Positions 26,536 through 38,270 of a DNA stretch of 64,000 nt are shown here, one piece after another; positions within the stretch are counted from its first letter, which is position 1; every line of letters begins with the position of its first letter. The notes below the pieces were generated by a model. The model had not been told where the DNA came from and ran no database searches. It saw only the letters and a program-made list of their open reading frames with translations. Position numbers and translations under genes: made by a program. Source of the DNA: Metopolophium dirhodum (Eukaryota > Arthropoda > Insecta > Hemiptera > Aphididae). The stretch is taken from assembly GCF_019925205.1 (NCBI RefSeq), contig NC_083568.1, positions 4,764,237 to 4,828,236 of the forward strand. Reading direction: 5' to 3'.

Positions 26536-28562
26536 TCCCTTAATTTAATTAACGTGTTGTATTAAAAGTTTCAATTCCTTTTCTGAAAACTCGATATCTA
26601 ATTATATTCTTAAAAAAACATCAAATGCTATATCTGTACCCTTATCTATAATATTTAATAGCTTTATTTCTAATGAGAAATTCCCTAAATCATTTAAAGA
26701 ATCTATAGTTATACCTATTTACAAAAATGGCGATAAAAGTAAATGTTCGAATTACAGGCCTATATCGCTCACTTTAACTCTGTCTAAATTATTTGAAAAG
26801 TGCTTTAAAAGTAGGTTGTTAGACTTTTTAAACAAACATAATTTTTTTCACAATAATCAATTTGGTTCCCGAAGTAATATTTCGATTAATAATGCGCTAT
26901 ACAAAACCACTCAATATATATATGAAAATCTAGATAACAAGCAACATGTTCTTGGAATTTTTTTAGATATTAAGAAAGCTTTTGATTCAGTTGATCATAC
27001 AATTCTTCTCGAAAAACTGTATTACTGTGGAATAAGAGGTGCTGCTTATAATGTATTTAAGTCATACCTAAATGGTCGAGTACAAAGAGTTAAAATAGAT
27101 GATTATTATAGTAATGTACAAGAAATTGATTACTCAGTGCCACAAGGTAGCGTATTAGGACCGATATTATTCATAATATACATTAATGGACTTCTTAATC
27201 AAGATTCTCCTGGAAACATAATTTGTTTTGCTGATGAATACCGTCATCTTATTAAAGAGTCCGTGTATAAATAATTTATATAAAATGGCTGAGAAAAGTT
27301 TTCGTATTGTTAAAAGCTGGCTAGATAATAATTCACTAGAGATTAATAGTGAAAAAACTAATAACATTCACTTTGGTATACAAAAATCTATACATTTAAA
27401 TAATTATAAAATCATTGCTCATACTAATGGTTGTATCAACAATAATACTAAAAATAATGTATGCAAATGTAGTGAATTAAAAAGAGTAAACTATGTTAAA
27501 TATCTTGGAATATTTATTGATGATAAGTTAAAATGGGATATTCATATAAACTATTTAAATAATTCACTTAGAAAATTTTTCTATGTATATAAATCTCTTA
27601 AATCTGTTTTAAACTTCAAATTAAAAAAATTAACTTACTATGCATTAATACAATCAATTCTTTCTTATGGTATTTCTTTTTGGGGAGGGACATATCACAC
27701 TCACTTTACGAATCTTGAAGTCACTTTGAACTCACTTCTTAAATTTATTTTTAATAAACCTACGTTATTTCCTACAGTTAATTTATACAAAGAGCTAAAG
27801 ATATTAAATTTAAAATCACTGTATACAAAAAACATTTGCTTTCTATTTTATAATATGATAAAATGTATTGATATTCCGTGTCATAATAACAATACTCGCT
27901 TTAAGGTTAATACTAATGTCGTCGTCCCTAAAATGAACACAGTGTTTGGGCAACAAAGCCCTAGATATAAATTCATTCAATACTGTACTATTTATAATTT
28001 TAATATTCATAACTTTAAGAGTTTCAAGATGTATAAAAAATATATAAATAATGCTCTGTTTCAATAATCTATACTTTAATTTAGAAATTAATTAATATAT
28101 TTTTCACTGTTAATAGTTAAATTCGTGTTAAAATTAATTACTATTATCAAATAATTCTATTAATCTTCTAATTATACCAGTATATTATAATCCACAGAAT
28201 ATGCTATATTAACATTTTATTTACTTACGATTATATATTATATATATTATATAGGCTATAGCCTTTATAATGCAACTACTAATTGTTCTTTATCCTTTCT
28301 TTTATTGTCTTTCTTGTGCATACTCTACCTATTTATTTTGTTCTATTTTTTGCTTTATTAATTGTCAATAACGATCATAATCAATAATATCTAAATCTGT
28401 ATCACAAATTCCTCTTTTCAGCACAAGCTCAGCTTTTGAAAAGAGAACCAATATATTTTAATGTAATTTTTTTTTGTTTTGTTTTGTTACTCATAAATTG
28501 TTTGTAATTGTTATAATTTGGTGACAATAAATATTATTATTATATTATTATTATATTATGAA
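26536..28562 (+). mobile_element. broken jockey/CR1-like non-LTR retrotransposon (reverse-transcriptase part)
   Basis: An open frame from about 26553 runs through classic LINE reverse-transcriptase motifs: IVIPIYKNGDKSKCSNYRPI (about 26706-26765), LDIKKAFDSVDH (about 26964-26999) and VPQGSVLGPILF (about 27137-27172). The catalytic FADD box at 27228-27241 is broken by a small indel: one frame ends shortly after FAD, at 27274, and the downstream frame resumes at 27228-28067 with thumb and C-terminal sequence (KYLGIFID, ILSYGISFWG). The ORF2 endonuclease N-terminus and ORF1 are absent. The element ends after GTGACAATAAATATT in an (ATT)n tail at about 28535-28562. It cannot mobilise itself. No target-site duplication was recognised. 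Confidence 0.9.
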
Positions 28563-29178
28563 CTGCCTTGATAAATAATATTATAATATAATTGCCACCT
28601 ACCTATATCGATTTAAAAATCAAAATTACATCGAATTGCAATTGCAATTATTTTTCAATGTTTTTAAATTCTAAAGTTAGACATTTATGTTTTTTGGAAC
28701 TAAAATTACCTCTCCACGTCAACATGATTTGATAGGTGCGTACTTAAAATTAACAATATTGTATTAAAATACCTCGTAAATATGCTTCTAAATATAGAAA
28801 TAAACGAAATAATTGTGTAAAAAAAGTTTTGTAGATTTCACTATTTAATCTAAATCATGTATTCGTGACACAATATGGTATGATCCCGTTGCGCTGAAAT
28901 CGGAATAATGTTAAGAACATTCGTAGGTTTCATTCACAAAAAATATTTTTAAAGTATATAATATGATTTAATTTAAACTATTTGCTACTTATTAGCTGGC
29001 TTCAAGATAATTATATACTAGCCACAATATAACACTACTACCTTAGTAACTATAAATTATTTAATGTAGGAGACAAACAATTGTTTAAACCCGTCATTAA
29101 GTGTTTAGCTCTTGTCCTGTTCATAGTTTTCTGTTCGCCGTTCGTTTATCACGTCGTATAATTTATACTGCTGCAGAT
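28563..29178. other. spacer upstream of the repeat-containing ORF
   Basis: AT-rich to about 29040. It then carries a TATAATTT at 29157-29164 and a TGCTGCAG just before the ATG at 29179, which could be a splice acceptor or simply 5' leader. No other feature was seen. Confidence 0.35.
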
Positions 29179-29985
29179 ATGGACGCCACAGTAGGAACTG
29201 AACAATCCACACAGTTGTATGCCAATAACGAGGAACGATCCATAGTTGACGTCCTAGATTTGGCAGTAAACCTCAAGATCGTGGCCGCGGCCGGGTCACC
29301 GCTACTGCAGCACCGCGGACACGCTGCAGAGAACAGTTGTAGTACCCGGTCTTCGCCGGAATTGAGTATTAACTCACCCGTATACCTGCAGGACGCGCTT
29401 GTGACCAGACCATCGTCGGAGGCACCTTTTCGCGTGACATCCAGTACGGACGCACTCGGGGAAACCATATTTGACGTTCAAGATTTGGCAGCGAACCTCG
29501 AGATCACGGCCGCGGTCGGGTCACCGGTACTGCAGCACCGCAGACACGCTGCAGAGAACAGTTGTAGTACCCGGTGTTCGCCGGAATTGATAATGAACTC
29601 AGCCGTATACCTGCAGGACGTGCAGCTTGTGATTGGACCACCGTCGGAGGCACCTTTTCGCGTGATATCCAATACGACCTCGTTGATTGACGCGCTGGAT
29701 CTAGCCGTGGATCGCAGGGTCACGGCGGCTGTCCTGCAGCAGCGACCGATACGGCGGAGCCAACGTTTCCGGTCCCGGTCGTCTCCCGAACTGCGAATCC
29801 AATCACCTGCAGTGTGCGACAGCGTGAAGACAGCTGTCCCACCGGTACCTGCGGAATACCCGACAGCACGATCTGTCGATCGGCGGAGGTCTGCCTGGAA
29901 GAGGACCAAACGATTCGTTTGGAAGTCGTTGGTGAACATGGCACGCAGGGTTTGCTTCTGTCAAACCTTCGCAGACGTAGAGTAA
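29179..29985 (+). CDS. uncharacterised 268-aa protein with internal tandem repeats
   Basis: I do not recognise a family. The first ATG in the frame is at 29179 (MDATVGTEQ); the upstream extension has no other ATG. A unit of about 75 residues occurs twice in tandem (about 49-123 and 124-198), with a shorter degenerate third unit. Each contains DLA(V/A)NL, AENSCSTR.SPEL, VYLQD and SEAPFRV. The first two DNA units are offset by exactly 225 bp and are nearly identical over long blocks. The C-terminal third is Arg/Lys-rich (RRRSAWKRTKRF) and ends CFCQTFADVE. No signal peptide or membrane segment is evident. The ORF is GC-rich against AT-rich flanks. The in-frame duplication and absence of stops favour a real, young, lineage-specific gene. 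A poly(A) signal candidate AATAAA is at 30609-30614. Unseen upstream exons are possible. Confidence 0.55.
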   Translation: MDATVGTEQSTQLYANNEERSIVDVLDLAVNLKIVAAAGSPLLQHRGHAAENSCSTRSSPELSINSPVYLQDALVTRPSSEAPFRVTSSTDALGETIFDVQDLAANLEITAAVGSPVLQHRRHAAENSCSTRCSPELIMNSAVYLQDVQLVIGPPSEAPFRVISNTTSLIDALDLAVDRRVTAAVLQQRPIRRSQRFRSRSSPELRIQSPAVCDSVKTAVPPVPAEYPTARSVDRRRSAWKRTKRFVWKSLVNMARRVCFCQTFADVE

Positions 29986-32223
29986 TAATATGTTCACCAA
30001 GTTTTCTACCTCTCCCCTACCGCCACCGTCCGCCACCCCCCTTAAAGTTTGTAATATTGTTCGCCCGCCAACCGCCGTCCGTCCGATGTTTTTTGCTCCC
30101 GCGTTTGCGCCCGTTGGTGTACGCCGTTTTCCGCTGCACGCGTACTTCGTGTACCGTGCCACCAAAATTACCATAGTTATCTTGTTTTTGTAAATCAGCG
30201 TGTTTTATAATGTACCTCGGGGACAGTAGTGTAAACACCTCGTGTTCCTGTCCCGGCTGCAATCAGTGTTTCGATTTATTAGTGAAATCTTCGTTGTCAA
30301 TACGCATTCGTGCGTATGCAATGTCAACTTGTCCCAATTGTACTTGTACAAAATTTGTATTAGATTTATTATATTTACGGACTCTGGTACGATAGCGCCG
30401 TGTAAAACGAAATGTGCAGTTCAACTATCCTATGAGTCGACCAATTATTTATGTTTATTCGACCGGACGGCGGGCGCTAGGTTTATATTATTATTACAAT
30501 TCATTGGAAATTATGTATTATTATATGAGTCTAAAAAAAAAGTATTATTATATTATGAGACTGCCGTCTAAAAATTATGTATCATTATTTGAGACTTTTG
30601 TCTAAAAAAATAAAAACTATGTATCATTGTATGAGACTGTTGTAAATATATATTTAGCCATGTATTTATTATTGTTTTGTATATGATAACACCTACAGTA
30701 CCCTCCCTCACAGATTAAACAACTAGCTAAATCTAATCTAAAATACAATGATGGGCGAGAGTGCGAGACCTATAGAAATAATTTGTAGGAATACAGTCGT
30801 TGCTATTATACCTGGCTGGCGATCCGTCCCATGAAGTATGAATTACTAATCCCATAAACAATTAATAAATTACATTAAGTAGGTATTCACCTTCAAAGTC
30901 TAAGTCCCAAATACCATAGAAATTGAAAACTAAAACCTGACTATAATACGTTTTTCCCACATTTCTCGTTTGTAATAAAATAAAATATATTGGGATTGCT
31001 AAATACGCAATTTACGTGACAACGTAAACCAGTTTCTCATTAACAGTTCGGTACCTATCGTGCTGTGCGTTTGTGCTTTATGTTTAGTGTTTTTAGGTAG
31101 GTATGCCTATTAATCAAATTCAAATTATAATACACCAAAAGTAGATGTTTCGAGGTCCAATGCTTAAGATTTCGGCAATAATTTATCTATAGGTATTATT
31201 GTATTATTATATACTATTATAATAGTTGTTATTATAATATACTGTTATAATAGTTATTATTATATTGTTAAATTATTCATTCGCGATGAATTCGATAGGT
31301 AAAAGGATTTTGCATCACTCGAGGCAATTCAAATTATGATTTATCCACTAGCAGGTTATTATAAAATGTAAATAAACCTGACAGTACCATAATTACAAAT
31401 TTAATAATTTACACACGATTAAAAAATATAATTTTAACTTTTTACGATGCTTTGTTCGTTATTGTTTTAATTTTCGATTAACTTTTTTTTAGCTAAGCAA
31501 AATTTAGAAAACGTACCCGTATACAATTATTCACTGGTTGCTGGTGTATAATAGAATCATATTACAAAGTATTTAGTAGTTAGTATCTATACATAAATAT
31601 TAGTTGCGACCAAACCTTAGGGGCTTAGCGCGTATAATTTTTCGCTGTAACGCAAGATAGGTTAGGTTAGGTTTATACTTTATCTATGCACACGATTATG
31701 CACAGAATCGTTTTGGACGTTATATAAACCACTTATACTTGTCCTGCAGCTGGGCTGTGTACCGACGGTATCATTTTATATATAAGTATATGTATATGTA
31801 TATATATTATATTGTGGTAGGTAGTTCAATAGTGAATAGTTGTACCTACACTTCTACAGTAGTCTACTATAGTCTGCAGTAGGTATATAGTAAGCAGTAT
31901 TTAATATAGGTAGGTCGTAGGTCAGTACTTAGTACTCACTATTATTACTGTACTTCTTTCAGTGCATCGCACAGATAGATCACGCCTTTTACTAATTTTC
32001 GGGTACGTCCTGTACATCTCATGCGGGTATGCCTCTTTTCAATTGGACTAAAAATGCTCACAGATAAAATATATTCGTTATTCAATATAATATAATACAA
32101 CGAGTGTGTCAAATGTCCAAGAAAAGTGTAATTCTCCTGTAAAGCATGAAATTTATATCATTAGTTAAAAATATATGTACAGATTCATTTTCATCTAAAA
32201 ATATACCTAGGTAGGTATTATTA
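29986..32223. other. possible 3'UTR, then AT-rich spacer
   Basis: About 29990-30250 remains GC-rich, and short overlapping ORFs on both strands look like by-products. At about 30500-30650 a roughly 45-bp unit (TATGTATCATT.TATGAGACT..TGTCTAAAA) is repeated three times imperfectly. From about 30660 to 32223 the DNA is AT-rich with no recognised feature. Confidence 0.4.
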
Positions 32224-32350
32224 TAGCGAAAAAAGAGCCTCGATTGTAGCACCCCAAGTGGCTTTTTTTTCAGTAGGGCTATCTAAAAACTATAGCCCTA
32301 CCGAAAAGACGCCACCCGGGGCACTACAATCGCGGCTCATTTTTCGCTGG
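32224..32350. mobile_element. compact hairpin-forming inverted repeat, about 127 bp
   Basis: The left arm (32224-32282) begins AGCGAAAAAAGAGCC and ends CAGTAGGGCTAT. The right arm (32291-32350) begins ATAGCCCTACCG and ends GGCTCATTTTTCGCT. The arms pair over about 58 bp with a loop of about 8 bp; matched blocks include CGATTGTAG/CTACAATCG and GTGGC/GCCAC. No target-site duplication is visible. Probably a miniature foldback element. The short ORF crossing it at 32258-32443 is a by-product. Confidence 0.8.
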
Positions 32351-33067
32351 CCTTTAGTCATTATAAAATATATCGGTGTACAATTGAACCTACTTTTTAA
32401 TATCACAAGAACTGATGATTATATTGCTAGGTTACCTTACTGAATTTTGGTGAGTTTTGGAACTGGACTTCTGAAGCATGCCGTAGCGCATACCTAAAAC
32501 TATTGAAAATAAATTGATCTATAAGAAATATACTGATTGGGTTATTGAGTTTTAAAGTAATAAGTACTCGACATAATACTTCTTACAGATTTAAATTACC
32601 TAAATCAACAAATAAATAAATATAATCATAATTACCTAGGTATAGGTATGTATTTAATATAATTTTTGTTTCCAATAATTATATTATAATATTGATAATA
32701 TAGGCCGTAAATGGGCCCAAAACCTAGAAACGAGTATGCAGTGGCCCAGTGGGCATTTTCCCAATTTTATTGCAGCCCAGTCCACCTCCGCTGGCGTTTA
32801 TCATACATCTAATATATTACATTATATACTAACTGGTACTATATAGGTATCATGCGTTCAAAGCACGTGCGACCCTTATTATATATTAAATACTGCACGT
32901 CTGTATCATTTCTATACCGTCCTACCTATACCTGCCCACGGCAACATAAATAATTAGGTATAATGGAAAGAAAAAGGTTATGTCGGTACTTTTTTCGGCA
33001 ATCGGTCCGAACGCGCCGAATGTTCAATAATGGAAAGACGAAACGAAATCGCATACACGTAATTTAT
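32351..33067. other. AT-rich spacer with a hAT-like end
   Basis: Around 32790, reading on the minus strand, AGCGGAGGTGGACTGGGC resembles CAGGGGTGGACTGACC at about 33937, suggesting ends of one transposon family. No complete element was resolved and there is no gene. Confidence 0.35.
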
Positions 33068-33373
33068 TATAATTTTATTCGCACGACGCCCCCGCAATTT
33101 GGATAGGTGTGCACGTCACATTCGCCAGCCGAAAAATAAAACATACAACCTCGCGTAGTGGATAGGTAGGTACTATAATAATATTGGCGTGTGCATACGC
33201 GAGGAGGCGCGTCAAACAGCGGGCCCATTATAATATTTACGTCTGTATAACATACACGCCCGACCGGTGGAGATGAGGTATAGGTTTTATGTTCGTGTGA
33301 TATTATAATATTATTATGTATACACAAAACTATGATAATATAGGTACGCGAACGGCGAGTGAATAATAATACA
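33068..33373. repeat. copy 1 of a duplicated CpG-rich segment
   Basis: Shares long blocks, in the same order and orientation, with 34466-34797: CGCCCCCGCA, GATAGGTGTGCACGTCA, ATAATATTGGCGTGT, GCGTCAAACAGCG, ACACGCCCGACCGGTGGAGA and GCGAACGGCGAGTG versus GCGAATGGCGAGTG. The segment is far richer in CG than its surroundings. An overlapping minus-strand ORF of 104 codons is not preserved in the other copy and is unlikely to be a protein. Confidence 0.75.
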
Positions 33374-34465
33374 ACTTGCAAGTCAAAAAACTATATAATA
33401 CATCTCCCACGACCTACACCCGACTAAAAATAGTGTATTGGTACCGATGGCACCTATAATACCAATATACCTACTTGACAACAATTTAAATCTCTAAAAA
33501 TGAAACTTGAATTAGTGATTTATGAGAAAATATACCCCTCCCCAGATTGTACTGCTCGCCAATATTAAAGATTTGGATTATAGGTATAGTATAATATTAC
33601 AATAGTATAAGTAGTTGTATCCAATCTCGTATAACAAGTTTTTTCTCATATCTGAAAAGGAGGACAAATTACTCCGGGACTAGTTATTTGATATAATTAT
33701 ATATCTACTATCATAGATACATGTATACTCAAGAATGTCATCACAATCCATTTTCTTTAATTTATTATTATCTATTATCCCTACACGGGCTACACGTCTG
33801 TAATTATTTACATTTAATTTTCTAGCTGGGTACCAAATATTATTTCCACGTACCTACTTGATTAACATAATTAATCAACAAATTATTTAATTATTAACAC
33901 CTAAAGTATCGTAGTAGGTATATCAGCTAAACCCAGGGGTGGACTGACCCGGAGGGAAAGGTGAAGAAGTCCGCCTGGGCCGGTAACCATAAAAAATATA
34001 AATTATAGAAAATGAAAAAATGTTAGGGTTATCTGTTTTTGAATTACAACAAAATAAGACAATCGTTCGATGAGAATTCTTTAATATACGGCTGCAAATT
34101 CAATGTCTAAAACTTCAAACGCTCATAAAAAGTTTGTTTAACTTTTAAGTAAACTTTTTTTTTAAGGTAGGTAAACGTAAACGTATGAGGTATCTTGTGT
34201 TAAATTTACAAATCTTAGATATAAATAGAAAATTGCTTATGATTTTCTAACTCAAAATAGTTAACATTTTTATGATTTTATTCTAATACTTCAGATGTCA
34301 ATTAAATTTTAATAGATACTAAACAAATATAATATATTTTTGAAAGTAGAAACTATAGGTACAAATTGTTATGATTTTCTGGTGGTGGAAAAATATAAAT
34401 TCGCACCACCCAAATTGGGGCCACTACAAATAGATATTATATATGAAAATTATTAAAACTATTAA
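33374..34465. other. AT-rich DNA between the duplicated segments
   Basis: Contains a transposon-end-like stretch at about 33935-33995 (CAGGGGTGGACTGACC) and otherwise no recognised feature. Confidence 0.4.
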
Positions 34466-34797
34466 CGTACGCCGCCCCCGCAGTTCAGATAGGTGTGCAC
34501 GTCAAATTAGCCACCAGCACGATTAAAGATATACCGTTAAGGTGGCCACCAGAAAAATAAAATATTATAAAATCTCTCGTAGTGCGGACAGTATCTATAA
34601 TATTGGCGTGTACATAGGTGAGAAGGTGCGTCAAACAGCGAGTCCATTATTATAATATACGCCTAAATATAACGCATACACGCCCGACCGGTGGAGATGA
34701 GGTACCTACCTATAGATTTTAAAGTTCGTGTGAAATTACAATAATATTATTGTGTACACGCACAACTATATAATTTACGCGAATGGCGAGTGCATAA
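34466..34797. repeat. copy 2 of the duplicated CpG-rich segment
   Basis: Direct repeat of 33068-33373, about 1.4 kb away, with substitutions and a roughly 40-bp insertion near 34513-34552 that includes a local repeat of the GCCACCAG motif. An (AT)n tract follows at about 34838-34861. Confidence 0.75.
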
Positions 34798-37551
34798 TAT
34801 TATACTATTTTATGCGTGCGAATGTTATAACATTATATATGCATATATATATATATATATGGGAAAACCGTACTAGACGCGTGGTTGCTAGTTGATCATT
34901 ATTATTTAGGTGCCGGCATCGCATATGTTCGCATCACGCGGTCGTAATTATTAAAACAATAATAATAATATTATTATTATTACTTATGTATATATTGTGT
35001 TCCGTGTGGTACGCACAAGATGGGTACGGCGCGGCTAGAAAACCAATACTGACGAATAATGTTTCAAACGGATAGCCCATAGCCAATAATAGGATATAAT
35101 AATATATTCGTATTTAATTATACATTTTACTTGCGAATCAGTTGCGATCATATTCTTAATTTGCGTATACTCGGCACACGGTTATCACACCGTCACCCGT
35201 ATTATACTGAACACATTATTTCCACAGGAAACTTTCACTGTCTCGAAAAGTGTAAACGTTTAAAACGTTATATTTCTTTTAACGTGGTTTGAATTTATAG
35301 CAAAAAAACAATACAATAAACTGAAAAATTTACATTTTATAAGTTTTTAGTTTTATGAAGATACAGGTTTTAATTCTAAAGATTAGATATTTTTTTTTTA
35401 CCCTAGTTACCCCTGTTCTCGATTACGACACCTTAAAAGCGACTATTCTCCACCCTCCAGGTTTCCACATTGGAACTTATACCAATGGAATTGGATAAGA
35501 TGATTTCAAACAACTATTTTTGGTATTTTTTCTAAATGTGAAAACGTTTTTCCACGCTGAATATTATGATAAAAAAAACAATTTACATTTTTAGTAATAC
35601 TTATAACTTATAAGTAACAACTAAAAACTTAGCACTTTTAAATACTAATATTATTCAGTCTACTTAGGGATTTTTTAACGATGTCAAAAAAATTATTTTG
35701 ATAATATACCTATACAAATATTATATTATATGATTGCATACACGTATAAAATAGAAAATGTTATCAAGGCCGTAACTGAAAGCAAATTTCAGGGAGGGCA
35801 AATATTTTTTAGTATAGATACTAGACACTTATCATTTTTACGCTCATAATATTAAAAACTCTTTATTCTCAATATTAGTGCTTTAACGAAAATATAAAAT
35901 TATTCTTTGTACAATAATAGTCAATAAACAATATTCACTGTTGGAAATTTTCGAGGGGGCATGTTAGGAGGTCTGGACTTGATGTAGGGGATTATAGAAT
36001 GTCGTCACACTGCGATCGTTGTGCCACGAGTTTTCCTCGAAGATCTGTCTCGAACGATCGGATTAATCACAAACGATGGATCTGAAGCACCTGTATAAAA
36101 ATCATAGAAACAGAAATACAATTCAACGCTGACAAATCGGTAACTTTTAAAAAAAATATATTGACAAAAAACTAGCATGGGCCACGAAAATATCGTTTTT
36201 GTTAATTTGTTCAGACTTCCGTTTCGTGACTCCTAACCGCACTGGGACAACCGGTTATCAGTATACGATGAAAAAAAAAAACACAATATATATTTTTGTA
36301 CTTAACAATGATTTAAGAAAAATTTTATTTAAGTAAAAAAAATACATAATAACATAAGTATTGATATACGCGATTATGAAATATAAGTTCAAATAACGTC
36401 ATAGTACAATGTCATATTATGTATCAAACAATTAATAATATTATAAGGTTAAACGTTAAACCGTTTAATAGTTTAGGTATTTATTATAGTGATATCATTA
36501 TATATAGTATATACTATGATACAACAATTATATTATAAAAATGATTTTAATGATATTATGACGTCGTCGCGGTACACGAAAAACGAATAGGTAGCCATAG
36601 GATTTATGACAATCGTAAGCCAAACAATTATAAATACGATAATTTATGATAGCACGTATATAGCAGATATATTAATATTATGTTCTATGGCAAATGTGAA
36701 TAATATACAGACGTTCATATCCCGTATGCACTCCGAGACAGTTATATATAAGGCATAAACTGTATACTGGCCCAAGAAAAAACGATTTTGTTATATACAA
36801 ATTTTATATATACAAATCATTTTTGTTTTTATTTTTAAAAACATTGCGAACGTTATTGTATTAATTTTCGTAGACATAAATCTCAAACAAACAATAGCCG
36901 TAGAGACATCGCGAATAAATCGTACATGCACATAAACTACGTCATGTTATATACGGCATTGAAGATGAAATAATAATATATACAATGGCTCGTTTGTGAC
37001 GGTGGGAGCGTGGTGGGATTATTATTAGCACGCTTACATTATCGAGTACATGGGTGGGCGGTACGCACAACAATTTTTTTTCACGTTTTTTACAAGTACA
37101 AAACGGGTCTCGTATTATGTTTATATTTTTAATATGTATCGGGTACGGGCGTGTGTACTCGTGGTAATGAATTACATTTAAAAATGTGACCGCAACAAAT
37201 GCGTATTGGTCAACTGAAAGAAAAACTTGAAAAATAATATAAAAATATTACAGAAGCTAATAAAAACCTTACAAAAATAGTTAGTATGATATAAAAAGCT
37301 AAAAGTAATTAAATAAAAATAAGGTACTTATAACAGTTATAACTTATACTTATAAGTTGAATAATAAAACCATCTGCGGAGAATTGAATAACTCGCAGCA
37401 GCATCATAGAATGTCTTGTTTATTGAAGTTGTCTTGAAGTCTATTTTCTCAACGATTCAAGTGCCATACAGTTCTGTGAAAAAGTCAAATCCATTAACAA
37501 AAGGTTTTCATTAAAATTTTATAAAAATCACTTCCATATATACAGGAATAA
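34798..37551. other. AT-rich intergenic DNA with transposon traces
   Basis: About 35770-35985 has G-rich stretches (TTCAGGGAGGGCAAAT, TCGAGGGGGCATG) like those inside MITEs, but no matched ends were found. No gene was recognised. Confidence 0.35.
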
Positions 37552-37705
37552 AAGATGGTAAGTGAGTGTCACTCTGCTGTACAGTAGGTTACAAGTGGGT
37601 TACTGTAATGGATGGTGTTAAATTTGAATTCAATGATACAATACCATTGTATATGAAAAACGATTCTGAGCGGAGGAAGTTTGTCAGCCTAGGATATTTT
37701 CAATT
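37552..37705 (-). repeat. end fragment of dispersed repeat family A
   Basis: Reads, in reverse, the family's characteristic end: GGTAAGTGAGTGTCACTCTG, TACAGTAGGTTACAAGTGGG, TTCAATGATACAATACCATT and AAACGATTCTGAGCGGA. Confidence 0.8.
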
Positions 37706-37849
37706 ATATTTATATTGTTATTACTAATATGGTATAAGTCAAATTAATATGATTTAAATATTATTCAAAAATAATCAGTACAATCACTAAATTATCCAAC
37801 CTCCTTTTTCAAAGCATACTCTACCAAAAAACTATAACTAACCACAAAA

Positions 37850-38100
37850 AAAAACACCACTGTCTATTGAAAAGTTCATTCAATGGAATATCAGTGGTTT
37901 CTATAAACGTTCTGTCAGCATTAAACGCATCATCTAAGAAATCCAACAGGAAATACTATTTTTCAAGAAATCAACCAATAAACGGATCACGAATAAATAT
38001 TATTATTACATAAATAAAATTGTAAATGTAAATTCATAAATGTATTTATTGTACACCTAATGGCCTATGTTGCCGCGAGTTAATTAATAATAAAAAAAAA
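37850..38100 (+). mobile_element. internally deleted LINE: endonuclease start joined to 3'UTR
   Basis: At about 37876-37990 a frame reads FIQWNISGFYKRSVSIKRII, a stop, then EIQQEILFFK. This is the start of a jockey-type ORF2 apurinic endonuclease domain, whose first strand is typically IQWN.NG. Within about 70 bp comes a LINE 3' tail (AATGGCCTATGTTGCCGCG, then an A-rich end at about 38085-38100), also seen at 3815-3866. The reverse transcriptase is missing, so the copy is internally deleted and dead. Confidence 0.65.
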
Positions 38101-38270
38101 TAGTATTTTTTTGATATCATTTATATAAAAAGAACTTTTTTCATATAAGTGATATCAAAAAAATAAAAACAATGTTGCATAGCCAAAGGTCTCCTTTTTA
38201 AGTGGTGAAAATCTCGTTTCTTAGTTATGACTGTAGCCTTCTCGGTTCTTTCCCGCGCAAAAAAGTTTTT

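Noticed and set aside
29163..30262. Antisense and overlapping ORFs around the repeat-containing gene
   Set aside because: They mirror the GC-rich sense frame. The sense frame alone shows in-frame duplication and a coherent C-terminus.
31655..31676. TTAGGTTAGGTTTA, resembling the insect telomere repeat TTAGG
   Set aside because: Only two units in an otherwise ordinary sequence. Too short to indicate an interstitial telomere array.
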